Origin: Diploscapter coronatus
Taxonomy: Eukaryota > Nematoda > Chromadorea > Rhabditida > Rhabditidae
Length of the DNA: 64,000 nt
Assembly: GCA_964036155.1 (NCBI GenBank)
Contig: OZ038422.1
Coordinates: 66,239,201 to 66,303,200 of the forward strand
Reading direction: 5' to 3'
Shown: positions 34,188 through 47,457 of the stretch, one piece after another
How the letters are laid out: every line of letters begins with the position of its first letter
Numbering within the stretch: the first letter of the stretch is position 1
Notes under the pieces: generated by a model
The model's input: only the letters and a program-made list of their open reading frames with translations
Database searches by the model: none
What the model was told of the DNA's origin: nothing
Position numbers and translations under genes: made by a program

Positions 34188-35032
34188 CTATTTTGGGATA
34201 TTTTTGGAAAACTAAAAATAGGAAACCATACAGCTCATAGATACAGACTGCACTATGAGTTATAGTATTTTGATATTTTGTCGAATAAATACCGTAGAAA
34301 TAGCAGCACGCTTCCAATAATAGCCAAATTAGGGTTCTATTCTAGAAAACTCTTACATTAAGGAAAGCAGTGTGTCGTCGGAATGGGAGACCGCGTCGCC
34401 TCGCATTCAACGTCAGATTCTTGCTGTCAGTGACGCCGTAAACGAAATTGGCTCGTGAACCGCTTATTCCCAACTCCTTCAACCTCTTCCAGGCTTCGTC
34501 GATCTTATTGTCCAAAATGTGCTTGTTTTCTTCCAATTTGCTTCGGTACCGCTAAAATAGGAATAATTTCATCGAAAAGCAAGAGTCGAATGCTAGTTGG
34601 AAAGAGCTGAATAGCTGATTATCATAAGTTTAGCAATTTGAAAAAGAGTAATGTTCGACTAGGGTAATGTACATAATAATGTGGCAAAGAAGTTTTCCTC
34701 ACTTAACCCTAATTTTTGGAACATACGACTCTGTGATACTGCGTTTTTTCAGTTGCTCACAGCCATTATCCGAGTTGCAAAAAGAGATATCGAATCTATT
34801 TCATAGCTGTAATAACTGTCCTATGAATATAAGATTGCACCGTTTGATAGTAAGCAGTCTGTGAACTGTACAGATCTTCATTGCTCGATTTCGTTATCTC
34901 CAGTCCATGAATTGCCCGATCCCTTTCCTCAACCAAGAGTCTCAACTCGTTGTACAGTTTTTCTTCGACTTCTTCCATCAGTTTTCGCATTCTGAAGTTC
35001 AAAGAGTCAATTTTGATGAAATCTTCCGACAT
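34188..35032 (-). CDS. Predicted coiled-coil protein, 3' end tentative
   Basis: Exon 1 (35032-34841, MSEDFIKIDSLNFRMRKLME) and exon 2 (34551-34357) join at phase 0 through the donor ACG|GTGCAA. Together they give 129 residues rich in Glu, Lys, Arg and Leu, mostly helical (LYNELRLLVEERDRAIHGLE, then ENKHILDNKIDEAWKRLKEL), ending in a basic segment (LNARRRGLPFRRHTAFLN). A short last exon at 34211-34188 (FSKNIPK, stop) is possible; otherwise the frame reads through to a stop after a few codons. A splice-acceptor-like TTTTAACAG lies 18 nt before the ATG and could be a spliced-leader site. I do not recognise the family. Confidence 0.55.
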
Positions 35033-35671
35033 TTTTCGTTAGTTTACACTGTTAAAATGAAGGTTCTCTAATGTCTATGAAAAATCTCTACGAAATTCGT
35101 TCAATGGGGTCGGGACTTTTGAAATCCCGTCTGATTTCTTCCCCTGAATTATCATTTTATGAACCACTCTATAGTCTGGCGTTATCTAATTAACATCTCA
35201 TTTTTCTGTGCGTTTTCGCCTTTTTTCAATTCGTCAAGTTCGCTCATAAATTCGGGAAAATGTTTGAACACATGGTTGTTGATTGGCGAATTTTGCAAAA
35301 AGCAGACGACTTTTTAGATTGTTCAGGATTGTTGAGCCGCTTTCAAGTTTTCCACCCAACAGATGTGAAAGACAAGGCAGCTGAGAATTTACAAAAGAAC
35401 ACAACAAATAAACTTGAAAATTAGGGATTTTCAATTTCCAACATCATTTTTATGCAGTATTTGTTGATGGTTTTGAACAGTCTGGATTTTCAAACAACAG
35501 AAAGTGGTTCTAGTTTTTCATTATAGCTCTTCTCAAGTAAGTACGGGACAATAGTAAGGTAGAATTTCGAACTCAACATTTTCCAGTGAGTAGACTCAAA
35601 ACACAATTGTGGCCAGATTCTCTCTAATTTCAAGAATTGAGCATAAGATATATGAACACCACTCTAATTAC

Positions 35672-38600
35672 TTACATTTGTCTCTGCGTATTCTCTCGCT
35701 TCAGAATCGATCGATATCCAGCTTTCGGATTGTATCGTTTCGTGCATTTCGGTGAACTGATTTCGCAATTGAGATTGTCATTGAAGGAAACTGATCGGTG
35801 TTGTGCAGTGATGTTGAGGGTTGGAGACGATATAGCGGATCTAAAACATCAATTGTTTTTATAGCAAAACAAAAAATATGCTATGTTATGCAGTTTTATT
35901 TAAATGTAACCAGAATAGAATTGGCATAACATATCGAAATCGGATTTCAATCCATACATAATTTGGACTATACGAATGCCCTTTGAATATACAGGGAGTA
36001 GCAAAAGTCTGCGCATCTCAAAACACCGACCCAAAGATGGTGAAACTTGACAAAGATGATGAGAACGTTATTAATCCGAATATAATAACCAACAATTTTG
36101 AAGCATCTTCATTCTATCTAATTACGATCTAAAGATTGCCACAAGACTTTCACACCATTAGCAGAAAATGAAGAAAAAACTCACGACAAATTGCTGTGTG
36201 TACTCCTCGGCGTGACAATCATGGAGACTTGTATCGCTTTGTTGCTGCTTCCCGTTTTGGAATGGGGTGAAGAAGGACTTCTTGCCTGCTCTGCTTTCGT
36301 CTTATATATCCTCGACCGTGTTTCCCTTTTATTCCTCCTATCATCTGTATCTTTATCCGCAGTAATGACGTAATCCGTGCTGCTCCGCCCCTCGCTCGAA
36401 GGCGAACGCACGGAAATGAAACGAGAAGAATACAAAGGGGATAATCCTGCGTGCGATACGGCACTTGGAATGGATGGAGAAGGGGCTAATGAAAAGCCTG
36501 TTGGGGGTGAGATGATGGCGGGAGGACCTTCTGAAAAAATACACAATGTTTAAATAAAACCGCATAAAATTTCACCCGATGGCTTTGGAGATGGTGTAGC
36601 CGAAAGCGAAGAATTCCTGCGACCGCGAGATCGATTTAGAGAACGAATAGAATTGGGCGACAAAGGCTGCATGTCTGAAAAGTTCGATAACAAACTCTAG
36701 AATTATCGTGAAATGTTAAGATGCGCAGAAAGATAGATATGAGTGGCACGTTCTGAAGGAATAATCCATTGCCACATCTTTGCAATTAGGATATGACGAA
36801 TTATATTTTAGTGACTGAAATAGCAGATTTGTTGTTATAGCGGACTGTTTCAATTTGTACCAGAGATAGGAGGGAATTATCTTTAAAAGTTGCAATTGCT
36901 TCTCGAAATTGTTTTAAAATCGAAATCAGGATAGACTCTTGAAAAGTTTCGGAGTCAGAGTTCCGTTTTTCCATGATTTGTATATCTAGTTTCTCAGACT
37001 CTGCATAACTATATGTCATATTCCAAATGCAACAATGAGGTATTATCCTAGTCTCTACAGTAAGGAATCTAGAAAGAAATATGAGAATCAGTAATGATAG
37101 ATTAGAAAAAAAAATGTTTTGGAAATCTTCACTCCGAAATTCGCAAAATATCGCCTAAAAGCTGTGACGTCTGCACTACTTCTTACGCAAATTGAACAAT
37201 GAAGCAGACGATGTAGAGGCTTTACCGACTGAATTTAAAGAGGATATAACTCATCCTGCACGAAATATCGTCAGATTACTCTCATAAAACTCTCATCGTC
37301 GTCTATCAGTCAGTACTCAATCAGGAGATCTTTACTAATCACAAGAATCCTATGCTTGTTTATCTAAATTTATCTTCCATTTTCCCTTGTAATGTCCGAA
37401 ATCCTCCCTTTTTATGGCTGCCTACTACGAGATGAGCCCATTTTAGTTGAAGCTTTAGATAGGCAGATTATATTTGACGTGCGAAAGTGGCGAAAATATC
37501 TCGAAATAGCCGGAAATCGCGATGAAACCCCCCAAAATCCTACGAGAAGTATTTTGAAATTTGCTGACGTAATGAAGACCGTGATAATTCATTTTCATAC
37601 GCCCAAGAAATCAAGAACACTGTTGTACACAGTAGGAGTTTAGAAGAAAAATAACTAAAACTATTCCTAAAACCCCAAAAAATATTACTTAATAATAGCA
37701 AGTAAACTCTAGAAATCTAAAGTATTATAGGACATAAAAAGTGTTTCAATTAATTTTTTTAAAAATAATATCGGATTTAGATAAATTTTTGTAGCTGACG
37801 CAAGACGCGTCTACATGTTTTGTACTTAGGTGAGCATGTTATTCGTTAAAGAGCTCAGAATAGTGCTAAATAATGGATGAGGGCGAATTTCTAATCCATT
37901 AGACGAAAATATCGAATTTCTTAAAAATGGCAAAATATATTGATAAGTTCTTCGAAAAATATATTGCATGCGAATTCGAAGTCCTCAAGTGACTGATTAT
38001 AGAAAGCAAATTATTCCCTTTTCGAAAATAATCTGAATTCCGCATCTCGAAGATTATCAAATAATTCGAGATAAAGCTGTGCGTCTCCATGCACCAATCT
38101 TTCATAAGAACTCTTTCGAATATTTATCCTAAGCATTTTTGACGATTTTTTAAAATATACATTGAGGACTCTAAGTTGAGTTTTGATTATTTTTCATTGT
38201 GCTATAGTGTTTTTGAAGAATGATATGCAAAAAAACGTGCAAGGAGAAACCAATATAGCTTTCCAAAAATACCAAACAAGAATATTCTGAAGAGATTTCT
38301 CGACTGACGTAAATTTAGATATTATGAATTTCGGAATGGCATTATGCATATTGCGTGTGAGAATATTATCGAAGATAAGCCTCGCAAATTCGGCGCATTT
38401 TTAGAATTTTCGGATTACGCGCAGCTAGGATGTTTCAAATCTAGCAAGATTCAAAGAGAATAAATACGAAAAGGAAATGAAACTCGAAAAATTGTTTACC
38501 TTCAATAATTTCTTCAGGGATGTTCCTTTCGACAATGTCCTTTTCGTTTGTTGTCTCGACCAGTCGAAAGTATTGCAAGGATTCGTTCAAACTGCTGCCT

Positions 38601-41600
38601 TGATCGCCTTTGTCATCTTCATCGTCCGAGTCGTCAGAAACTTTTCCAATGACGATCGATGCAGATTCGTTTGAAATTTTTCGCTGAAAAATATTTTGAT
38701 AAAGAAACTCGCACGAAGGAGATATGAGACAAAGAAAGTTCGAAAGTTAGAAGTCAGAATTCAGCATCATACATGATGTATCAGATACTCGGAAACACAC
38801 TTTTTCTTCAAGTTTCACGGAAAAAATGAGTCCAGAGTTGAAGTAGGTATGATGATTTTAGGCAAGCATTCAGTTTTTTTTTATCTCTCGACTTAGTATC
38901 CTATTTCTCTTCTATTCTTCCGTATTTTCGCTTGCGACCATTACGGAAAGACCACATATTTCAGATAATCTGATAGAAACAGCCGCGCAAGGTCAAAATT
39001 GAAAAAAATTCGAAGTTCGAATTTCAAAAACTTTATTTTCTAAGTCGAAGTCGAAGCTTCGCGCGGCTCTGGATAGGACAAAAGGAATGTTATTATTCAG
39101 AATATGCTTATTCCTACGCCAGGATTCCAAATTCAACGATAAGATTCACCCTGTTCACGATTACTGTCACATGCGAGTTTTCGACCTTCTCTTCTCCGAC
39201 AGTGATTTTCTGGATGTTCTGCGACGACTCCGGTTTTGGTTCTGCAGGTGGTATTGTGATAATTTCTTCAACCTTCGGAGAAGTTGGCTTCGCTATGCTT
39301 TTCGTGGAGAAAATGTTTCTGCTTCGTCTGAAACAATTAAATTCTTGAAATAGTAAATCTTTGACAGACCGTTTATTGGGCGAAGGAGATGGCAGAGGTT
39401 TGCCACCAACGTAGTACATCACAACTCGCTCAAGCGTTGGAGTAGGTCCTCTCTGAAATGGAAAAAGATATGATATCATGTTCTTCGAATCAGGGAAAAT
39501 TAGAGCTGTATTACGAAAACGAAAAGTTCAGATTCGTAAGTTGAAAATGAAAATTATAGGCTGTGCTTCAAAGATTTTAAGAAAGGCAAGGAGCTGTAGG
39601 AAATTTGCACTACGAGATCTTCGAATTACCCTACAATATTAGTCAGAATCTGCTGATCTAATATTTATAAACAAAGTCTCACATAATCGATAAAAAATGC
39701 CATATCAAATATTTTCTAGAAAAAGTTTTAATCAATGATACCTTACTATAGAAAGTGCATTTGTACTCACTGGCTGATGGTCAAATATCCTTACCTGTCT
39801 CGCTTCGTCTCCACTTTCTTCTCCACTTCCGCTGCTGTCCAATTTCCTTCGTTCCTCCGGCAACAAAGAGTTATCGTCAAGAGAATATCGATATTCCCAA
39901 AATCTGAAAATCGTATCCTTCAAGAAGACAAGTTGTAAAGCTAATGCAAGAATTGATAATGACAGCGTAAGATCTTGTGATATGATGAATTATGACTGAC
40001 TTCTGAGGCATGACTACATACTTCTGGGGTATCATGAAATATTCTTCTCGTCGAATAATTGCAAAACATGGAGTGATTATATATTGTGGAAGAAAATTTA
40101 AAGTAAAAATTACCGTTCAATTTTATCCAAATCGATTTCCGACCATTGCACTTCCCTCGCCTTATCGAGATTGCTTGTGAATTGTGCCCGCATCAGACTC
40201 CGTCTATCCATTTCCGAACTGACAAATGAGACCTCACTTTGTTCAGATTTCAGTTCTTCAGTTTGCAGACTATCGCCTCTCTCGTGAACTCGGATCTGGA
40301 GAATAATATTTGAATATTCCTACTACTGCTCATTCCAATTGTAGAGGCAGCTAGAACCATCTTTGACCCTCAAATAGCGTGCCACTACCTTACGACAATT
40401 TGCATAATGTGCGTGTGTAATCCCGAGTTGGTATCTCCTGTGAAATATCGAAATCATTCTTGCACCTTTATTCCTAGGCACAGGTGAGGGAGCCTCTTTA
40501 TTTCTTTCCATTCTCCTCTCCCCTGTTGAAGAATAGAAGGGGGAAACAGAAATTGAATATTTAATAAAAAAAACAATTGCCCATAAACCGCTCTACTTGT
40601 CGTAAAATAGTGGCAAACTCTTTGGAGATGAAAATGGAATGAGCTGCCATACGATTGGAATAAACAAGAAATTATATGACGATACAAGACTTCAACACCT
40701 ATGAAGAAATGAAATTTGTCTTTCGTGATTAGACCTTTGCAAGCTCTTTGCAAATAGAGCAAATGCCGTTTGTCATCAAATTATAGGTTCTGAAAAGTTC
40801 AGAAGCATAAATTTCTAGCTACTCACTTCAGATACCTTTCCGCTGGTCGTGGTATTTTCACTTTGATCTTCACTTTTCTTTTCTTGCAACTGATTTGGTG
40901 AACTCGCGGACGGCTCACTGCATGCATCGATTCGGACCTAAAAAGTTACTCTCAGAAAAATGTCACTCTTAGCATCGACTTGATTCTTCGTGATAGCGTT
41001 ATCACCAAGGGCGGGTGGAATTTGAAAAAAAAAATTCGCAATCGGAAATGATTTTCACAACGACGTGAATCAATTCTCAGAATCGGAATTGAACACACCA
41101 CTGATTAAAATGCATAATGATGTAAGAAGAGGTCAGTTTCAATCAGTTACCAAATGTTCATTTTGGAAATGAATTCTCCTTTCTTACTTCCGGTATTCCT
41201 TCATATTTGATACTCGTTTGTGGCTGTTCAGGTTCCGATGATCTTGTGTCGCTCTGCTCCTCTTCCGTAACGGCTTCCAAGGCAGCCTCACATTCATCAT
41301 CAGGCATTCCCGGAGATGTCGATTCTACCCATTGCTCTGTCCGAGATCTTCTTTCGTCTTCCATGTTCTCCAACGGGTCAGCGAACGGATCAACTCTAAG
41401 AATTTAGAGAATTTGGGGAAATTGAAACTTTTAAAATTAAATACAGAAATTATAAAGAGAAGGACTATCGTCTTGACTTATCTAACAATGGATTAGAAAA
41501 TGTGCACTTACAAATGGTAAGATATGGGGGAATATCCTCCAGGTGTAGAAGCGTGAAATCTGTGATGTTCGACATCGCTTCCATATTCTAGTGGAACGTC

Positions 41601-44600
41601 TACATTATCCTCATCTAGCAATTCGATTCGTAATCCGTTCAAATGTTCTCGACTAAAATGTTCTATTTTAGTAAGTTCGAATAATAGGATTAGCTTGCAA
41701 TTTTAAAGCTCAAATATCAAAAATTAGCAGCAACATGATGCTATATGTAGAGATCTCAAATGGGTTTGCAAAATTTATAATTTTCCGTCGTTTTCACCAC
41801 GAACAGATCGATAGCGATGTGGCTAAAATATTCGTGAAGAAAAATAATTTCTGATCGAAAAATTCAACTCAAAGCAGTCATCAAAATGAACGCGTTCAGT
41901 TCACAAAATCGTCATGAGCACGGATGAACACGCGAATTTCGCGCTAATTTTTGTCACAGAAGCGTTTTATTTTATGGTTTATCGAATTAGGCATGCCTTT
42001 TATGACTAGTCACTTTGAAGCATACTTGTTTCCTATTTTTCGAACCTCCAATGACCGCTTTTTGAAAAATGAAAATGCAAGAGAACGGAGTTTGCGATCC
42101 CTAGTTATATTCGTATTTTCAGACTCACGTACCTATTCCTAAGAACCGGTTCGTTCTGAATAGTGTTAATTTTCGAGTCATCTTCAGACATAACAAAAGT
42201 CGAAGTCGATGCGCCAGAATGTTCGATAACCAACTGAAAAAACGTCTTATAGGAATTGCACTATTGCACGCAAATTGGATAAAAAATTCTCTATGAAAGA
42301 CGAGATGTTGCATAATTTTTCTGGCATTTATAATTCGCGTAATATCTTCAAAGAAATCAAATAGATTTTTAAACTGCAAAAACTCGAATAATCAGTTTTC
42401 AAAACCACAAGATTTCTGCCTATGACAAAAATGATGGAATAAAAGGGCAGTAGATTTAGAAGATATATCATATCATCCTGAAGCTAATCCTTCATTATAC
42501 ATTCGAGTTTTACAGATTGTTTCAGTAATCCACATGTGCTTGCTAGAATGGCAAACTGATAAAAAGATTATAGAAGATCGGATGAAGCCGTTGGGAAGCA
42601 GATGAAATGGAATAAAGGAGCTAGACAATTGAGCAGAAATTCAATTGCAAGTAGCCGGCTAATATAGCACAGATTATGATGCGGCATGACGTGATAATAA
42701 TTTGATCGAAAATAATCAAATAACTTGGAAAATATCATTATTTGGAATAATGCCAATATAGAAACGAGACAGCGCATATGATAATATCTTCATAAAATAG
42801 ATACAAAACTAAAATGCAAACTATTGTTAGACCTTGTGTACTTTTGAGCACATTTAGTGTAGAAAAATAAAAGATAAAATGACAATGAATGTTTTTCTAT
42901 CGAATAAAACAATTAGACCCTAAAATAGATGTCGTCTATCAATAAAACGTATAGCAATTCACGTCAGTCTGATATCTCTCTGCAGTTGCTTGGATACATT
43001 CATTATTTTCACGTTACCTATACAAAATAAAGACTTCTATCGCAAACAAAATTACTCGAGCATTAAATTTGAGGAAAATGGAAACGAAATATCCGTCCAA
43101 TTTCTCATTTTTAACAATTTTTTATTATGGCATATCTCACGTGAATTCGGCGCGTCATATTTTGAAGATGCGTAATTCCAAATTACGAGTTTCAAGTTGT
43201 GCATTCGTCTTAAAGTTCAAAATGACAGCGTTTCTGTATCAGTTTTAGAAAAGAATAGAGCATGATTTATGAAAAATTTAGGCATGAAAATAAATGGGAA
43301 TTTGAGAAAAAAGGGAAAATAAATCTTTCTTTTTCAACAACTTATTCTAGCTAGAGACTTCTCTAACAATTAAAGATGCTAATTGGTTCAAACTTAGGAA
43401 ATTACACGACCCTCTCATAAAACATCATAACTAACCGATCTATTCCTGTTAGCGAACAATCCATTAGAGACTTGACCATTCGCATTGGCATTCGTAATCT
43501 GTTCCTGTTCGGATCGTTCCGTCTGGTCTCCCGACACGATGCTCACCACATCGATTCTGATCGGCCATCCATTGCATCTTCCCTTGCCTTTCCCGTTGTT
43601 TCGTTCATTTTTCTCCTTTTTCGTTTCTCGCAAGGATCGATATCGGATGAATTCTTCTCTAATTGTCACATTCAGACATGGCTCGCTTCTACTTCGAGGT
43701 AAACTTGGAGAAGTAACTGGAGGTGGTTCTGAAATCCGAGACAAATCAATTCTTGACAACGCACTTATTCTGTTCGAATTCATTTCAGGGGTGGGATTAA
43801 AATACTGTATGCACACACATTTGAATAGCGATATTACCCTTATCTTAAAGCTTACCCAGTCCAAATTTTATATGGTTAAATTCTTATTCCATAGCACTTA
43901 AAACGTGCCGAAAAGTTTGAAATTTTTATGAACTATTTCGGGTATACAAGGCTTTAAAAATAACGCCTCAGCTTTCAAGTTCCACAAGAACGAAATTAGC
44001 ATTTTTAAAGCCGACGGAATGTTCGAATAAGTAGATACTAGCATCATAATTTTTAATGAAAATTTATCAATGGGTCTAAAAGTGATCTATCGACTCAGGC
44101 CTTGAAATGTCGCAAAAAGTGCGATGATTTTGTCTTCTTCCGACTTACTCATGAAAATTAGTATAAAATTCTCATAAAATGCATATGGATTGAGATTTTT
44201 TCTGCTTTTCGCATTCACAGTACCCATTCGTAGAATTATAACAAAAATCCTACTGGAATAAGTTAAATGAGACGATTTTAACGCTTGAAACTTTCTCGTA
44301 TACACTAATTAAGCCCCCCTCTGTATTTCCTCACATAAATTATGAGATAATTATGACTACATTTTCATTCATTCTCAATAAATCAGCGATGATAAAAATA
44401 TCCTTTGAAGATGGCAACAACGTTGATTTATCGCTCGCATAAAATAGGTAATCTATGAAACATTACCTGTTGGCAACAACTCGATGACTCGCATGTCTGG
44501 AATGGATGTAACACGCACTGGCCTGCAAGCAGAGGAGAATTATGAGATGGCTGAAAATGCTGGGGAAACCACAGAAACACTAGCAAAACAGAAACAGGGG

Positions 44601-45050
44601 AACAGAAATAGGTAAGTGAAGGCTCAAAATAAGTTGCCCTGAATATTCCAGCCGGATCTCATTGCCTACCCCTCAAAACTAAAGGATCGATTACTACCAG
44701 GGATATCCTGCAGCACCTGCTTTAGCGAGGGATTTGTAATGGAAATGAAATGGAGAGTGGTTTGAGATGAAAGGTTGTTGAATATCTGAGCACCCAATCT
44801 CTAATGAAGCATGGGAAACGGGAAATTGAGGAAAATGCGAAATATCGGCTGAAATATATCAATTCAGGAAAAGTGTTCCTTTAGAGCATGAAGTATTCAT
44901 GAATTTTGGATTCTGAGACTAACTTATCTAAAATCGCGTTTATGCTGAGGGAAAGCATGTGAAATGAAGTCAGTAGGTAAAAATAACTTACATCCCAGGT
45001 GCACAATAACAGTAGCGACCACGTGAGAAGAAGCACAGAAAACATATCAT
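35672..45050 (-). CDS. Large disordered protein with PP1-docking-like motifs, 15 exons
   Basis: Fifteen exons splice in phase: 45050-44992, 44522-44467, 43728-43436, 42233-42133, 41652-41512, 41395-41188, 40937-40827, 40295-40114, 39903-39795, 39452-39370, 39327-39150, 38683-38500, 36674-36576, 36530-36185 and 35840-35672, for 772 residues. The sequence is almost wholly low-complexity Ser/Glu/Pro/Arg, with islands such as PSLPRSRSEPCLNVTIREEF, PTPTLERVVMYYVGGKPLPS and a C-terminal SVSFNDNLNCEISSPKCTKR. The C-terminus holds RSVSF, an RVxF-type PP1 docking motif, and RSILK, a SILK-type motif, about 29 residues apart. The first exon is the weakest part: it is needed for phase, but its N-terminus (MICFLCFFSRGRYCYC) is odd. 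The intron before exon 13 is 1.8 kb. No named family recognised; a scaffold or phosphatase-targeting role is an inference. Confidence 0.7.
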
Positions 45051-47457
45051 TTTGAGTGGGTTTTGTAAAGTTGGATAAAAATACAGCAATTAGCTGCCGA
45101 TAGCCGGCTCGAATGTGAAATATGGTTTATGTTATCATTCCGATAAACGCCATGAAAATCCTGAAATTATGTGAAAAAGTCGACTATTTTAGCACGATTT
45201 TGACGAAAATCTAGATAATTAGCGTTACTTCTTTCCGTTCGGTGACCTTCAAAACGAGTATGAATCACCGAACAATTCACACATTCATCGTCAAAGTTAT
45301 AAAATTAAAAAGTAACGAAAATGAAATCTTCGCGAAAATATTTGTACGAAATGAAATAATACATTGTGAAGAAGCCCTTAATTCGGTATGATGAAAGTAA
45401 ATAAATCAACTTTGCAAAGTGCAGGTAAAGAGCCAAAGAGTAGGAAGAAGGTTCGTGAGCGGGGGGTTGAAAAAATGAGTGAAATATAGAAGACCGCCAC
45501 TTCACCAAGGCAACAAATGTGCAGGAACGAGTGAACGTATGAAATGGAGAGAGTGAAGAGAGTGGACAATACAAAGAGAGGAAAATGGAGAAATAGATAG
45601 CCTTGAGCAGGGCAAAGGGGACTCAATTATGGGAATGAAAGGGCTTGACCGCCATGCGAATAGGAATAGGAACTAGCGAACAGGAAATATTATGTTCTGC
45701 AGTATCTGTGCAGATTTGATTAGTTGGTTCGAGGTGAAAGGTAAAGTTCGATTTAGAGATGGCATTGGAATTAGTTCAAATTTGAAAAGCTAGAACAAGT
45801 AAAGTTTTAATCATTTCGAGGAAAGAAATTTCTTTGTATACCTATTCTATCTAATTTTCAACCTTAAAAATCAAAAGTAAATGAAGGTCAGCTTTGATGC
45901 GAATAGAAAATTCGCACAGAGACTATTCTGATTGGTCTTTTACCGAAAGGAATGATAAATAATGCAAAATCTTTGAAAAATGAGCTTGTTTTTGGCATTT
46001 GCACAGCTGAAAATTCGGCGCGAAATCAATACATCAAAATGCTAGCGTTTCAAGAAAAATGGGCATCATTTGCTCTATCGGCAATTTACATAGGCATGTT
46101 ATGTTCAATCAAAATCGAAACTACACGGGAATAAAAGTAAAAGCAAAAAAGCAAATCCGAATCGACGGAACTGACATATTATAGTTCAAAGTCGCAGTTA
46201 TTGACCGAAAAGGCTATTCTCTTCACGAAATTCAATGGGCTTTTCAAAGACCAAGAAGAAAAACGCCGAAAATATGCAGAGAGTGAAAATAACAAGTATG
46301 AAAAAGTGAGGAAAAGAAAACAACAATTCTTCCGCCTTTGCACCCAGCGGCTAGCTTCAAGGGTCTCGGATCGACTCGGGGCCTTAAAAGCCCGTGGGCA
46401 GAAATTCGCTCGAAAACCTGCCTTTTCTCTTGTCCTCATTTATGCCCTTCACCTGCATTCATTCATCACAAATTCTGCATATTCACGACAACAAACCGCC
46501 ATGGGCGCGATTCATTAGCATAATTGTGAGTTTCTCACACTCGTGAAAGACTTTATCCCGATTGGTCCATTCTATATCCAGGTATGGATTTGAGTAATGG
46601 ACAATTCTTATGGAAGTAGTGAATATTTTGGATTGACTACTTCTCATCATTTTCTTCATTGCATGCTCAAAGGAATTCTTTTCGAGTTTTATAGACATCT
46701 TCGAATTAAGGGTAATATTGCAAGTGTTCAAAAGTGATACTTTTCACAACAACAAAACGCGTGCACATACCACTTTTTGGAAAGTAAACATTCTCAGAAA
46801 ATCTATTCAAACTTTTCGAAGATTTTCTCCTCATTTAAGGCTAAGCCGACATTTTTAAGTAAAGTTTAAAATGGTTTATCTATTCCTTTCAATTTCAATC
46901 AGTTGATAGACATAGAAGTTTGGCTAAATAGATAGTAACTCGGAGGTGAGTGACAAGTTTTAGGTTGAAATTTAGGGGTCGAGAAGAATTTGAAAATCCA
47001 AGTATTGGATAAATAGTGAATTATTTGATTGGATCAATAGCAGATAAATACTTAATTTTTGAGTAAAAGAATTGTGGGGTGGAATGAATCAGAATAGGTT
47101 AGAATGAAATTCACATAAATCAATAAGGGAAAATATGCTCCTTTTATAAGTCTACTTTCTGAGAAAGTGAAAACTTTGAATTAATTTCGCATTTATTTAT
47201 CACTTGTATGAAGATAAGCAATCCAATTTTGCCAGCTGATTTTTTAAAAGAAAATAAAACTAGCTACTTTTTCTCGAAATTTTCAAATTTCAAGAAAATC
47301 TAACCTATTCTGATTCCGAATAGCTGAGATAAACTGGTTTATAGTACAAGAGGTTTGAGAGTCAGCAAATGAGCGTGGTTTAGAGAAAATCAATAACTTC
47401 ACAATCAGTTGGGCTCTTGTCCTTTCCTGCCTTCCTGTTCTGTCTTTTAGATTCTGT
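45051..47457. other. Intergenic, no supported gene
   Basis: Short frames only (for example 45305-45626 minus and 46179-46518 both strands), none with splice partners or recognisable content. Confidence 0.4.

Noticed and set aside
37392..37643. 83-codon plus-strand frame inside the 1.8-kb intron of the large minus-strand gene
   Set aside because: There are no splice partners, no start context and no recognisable motif. A nested gene is possible but not supported.
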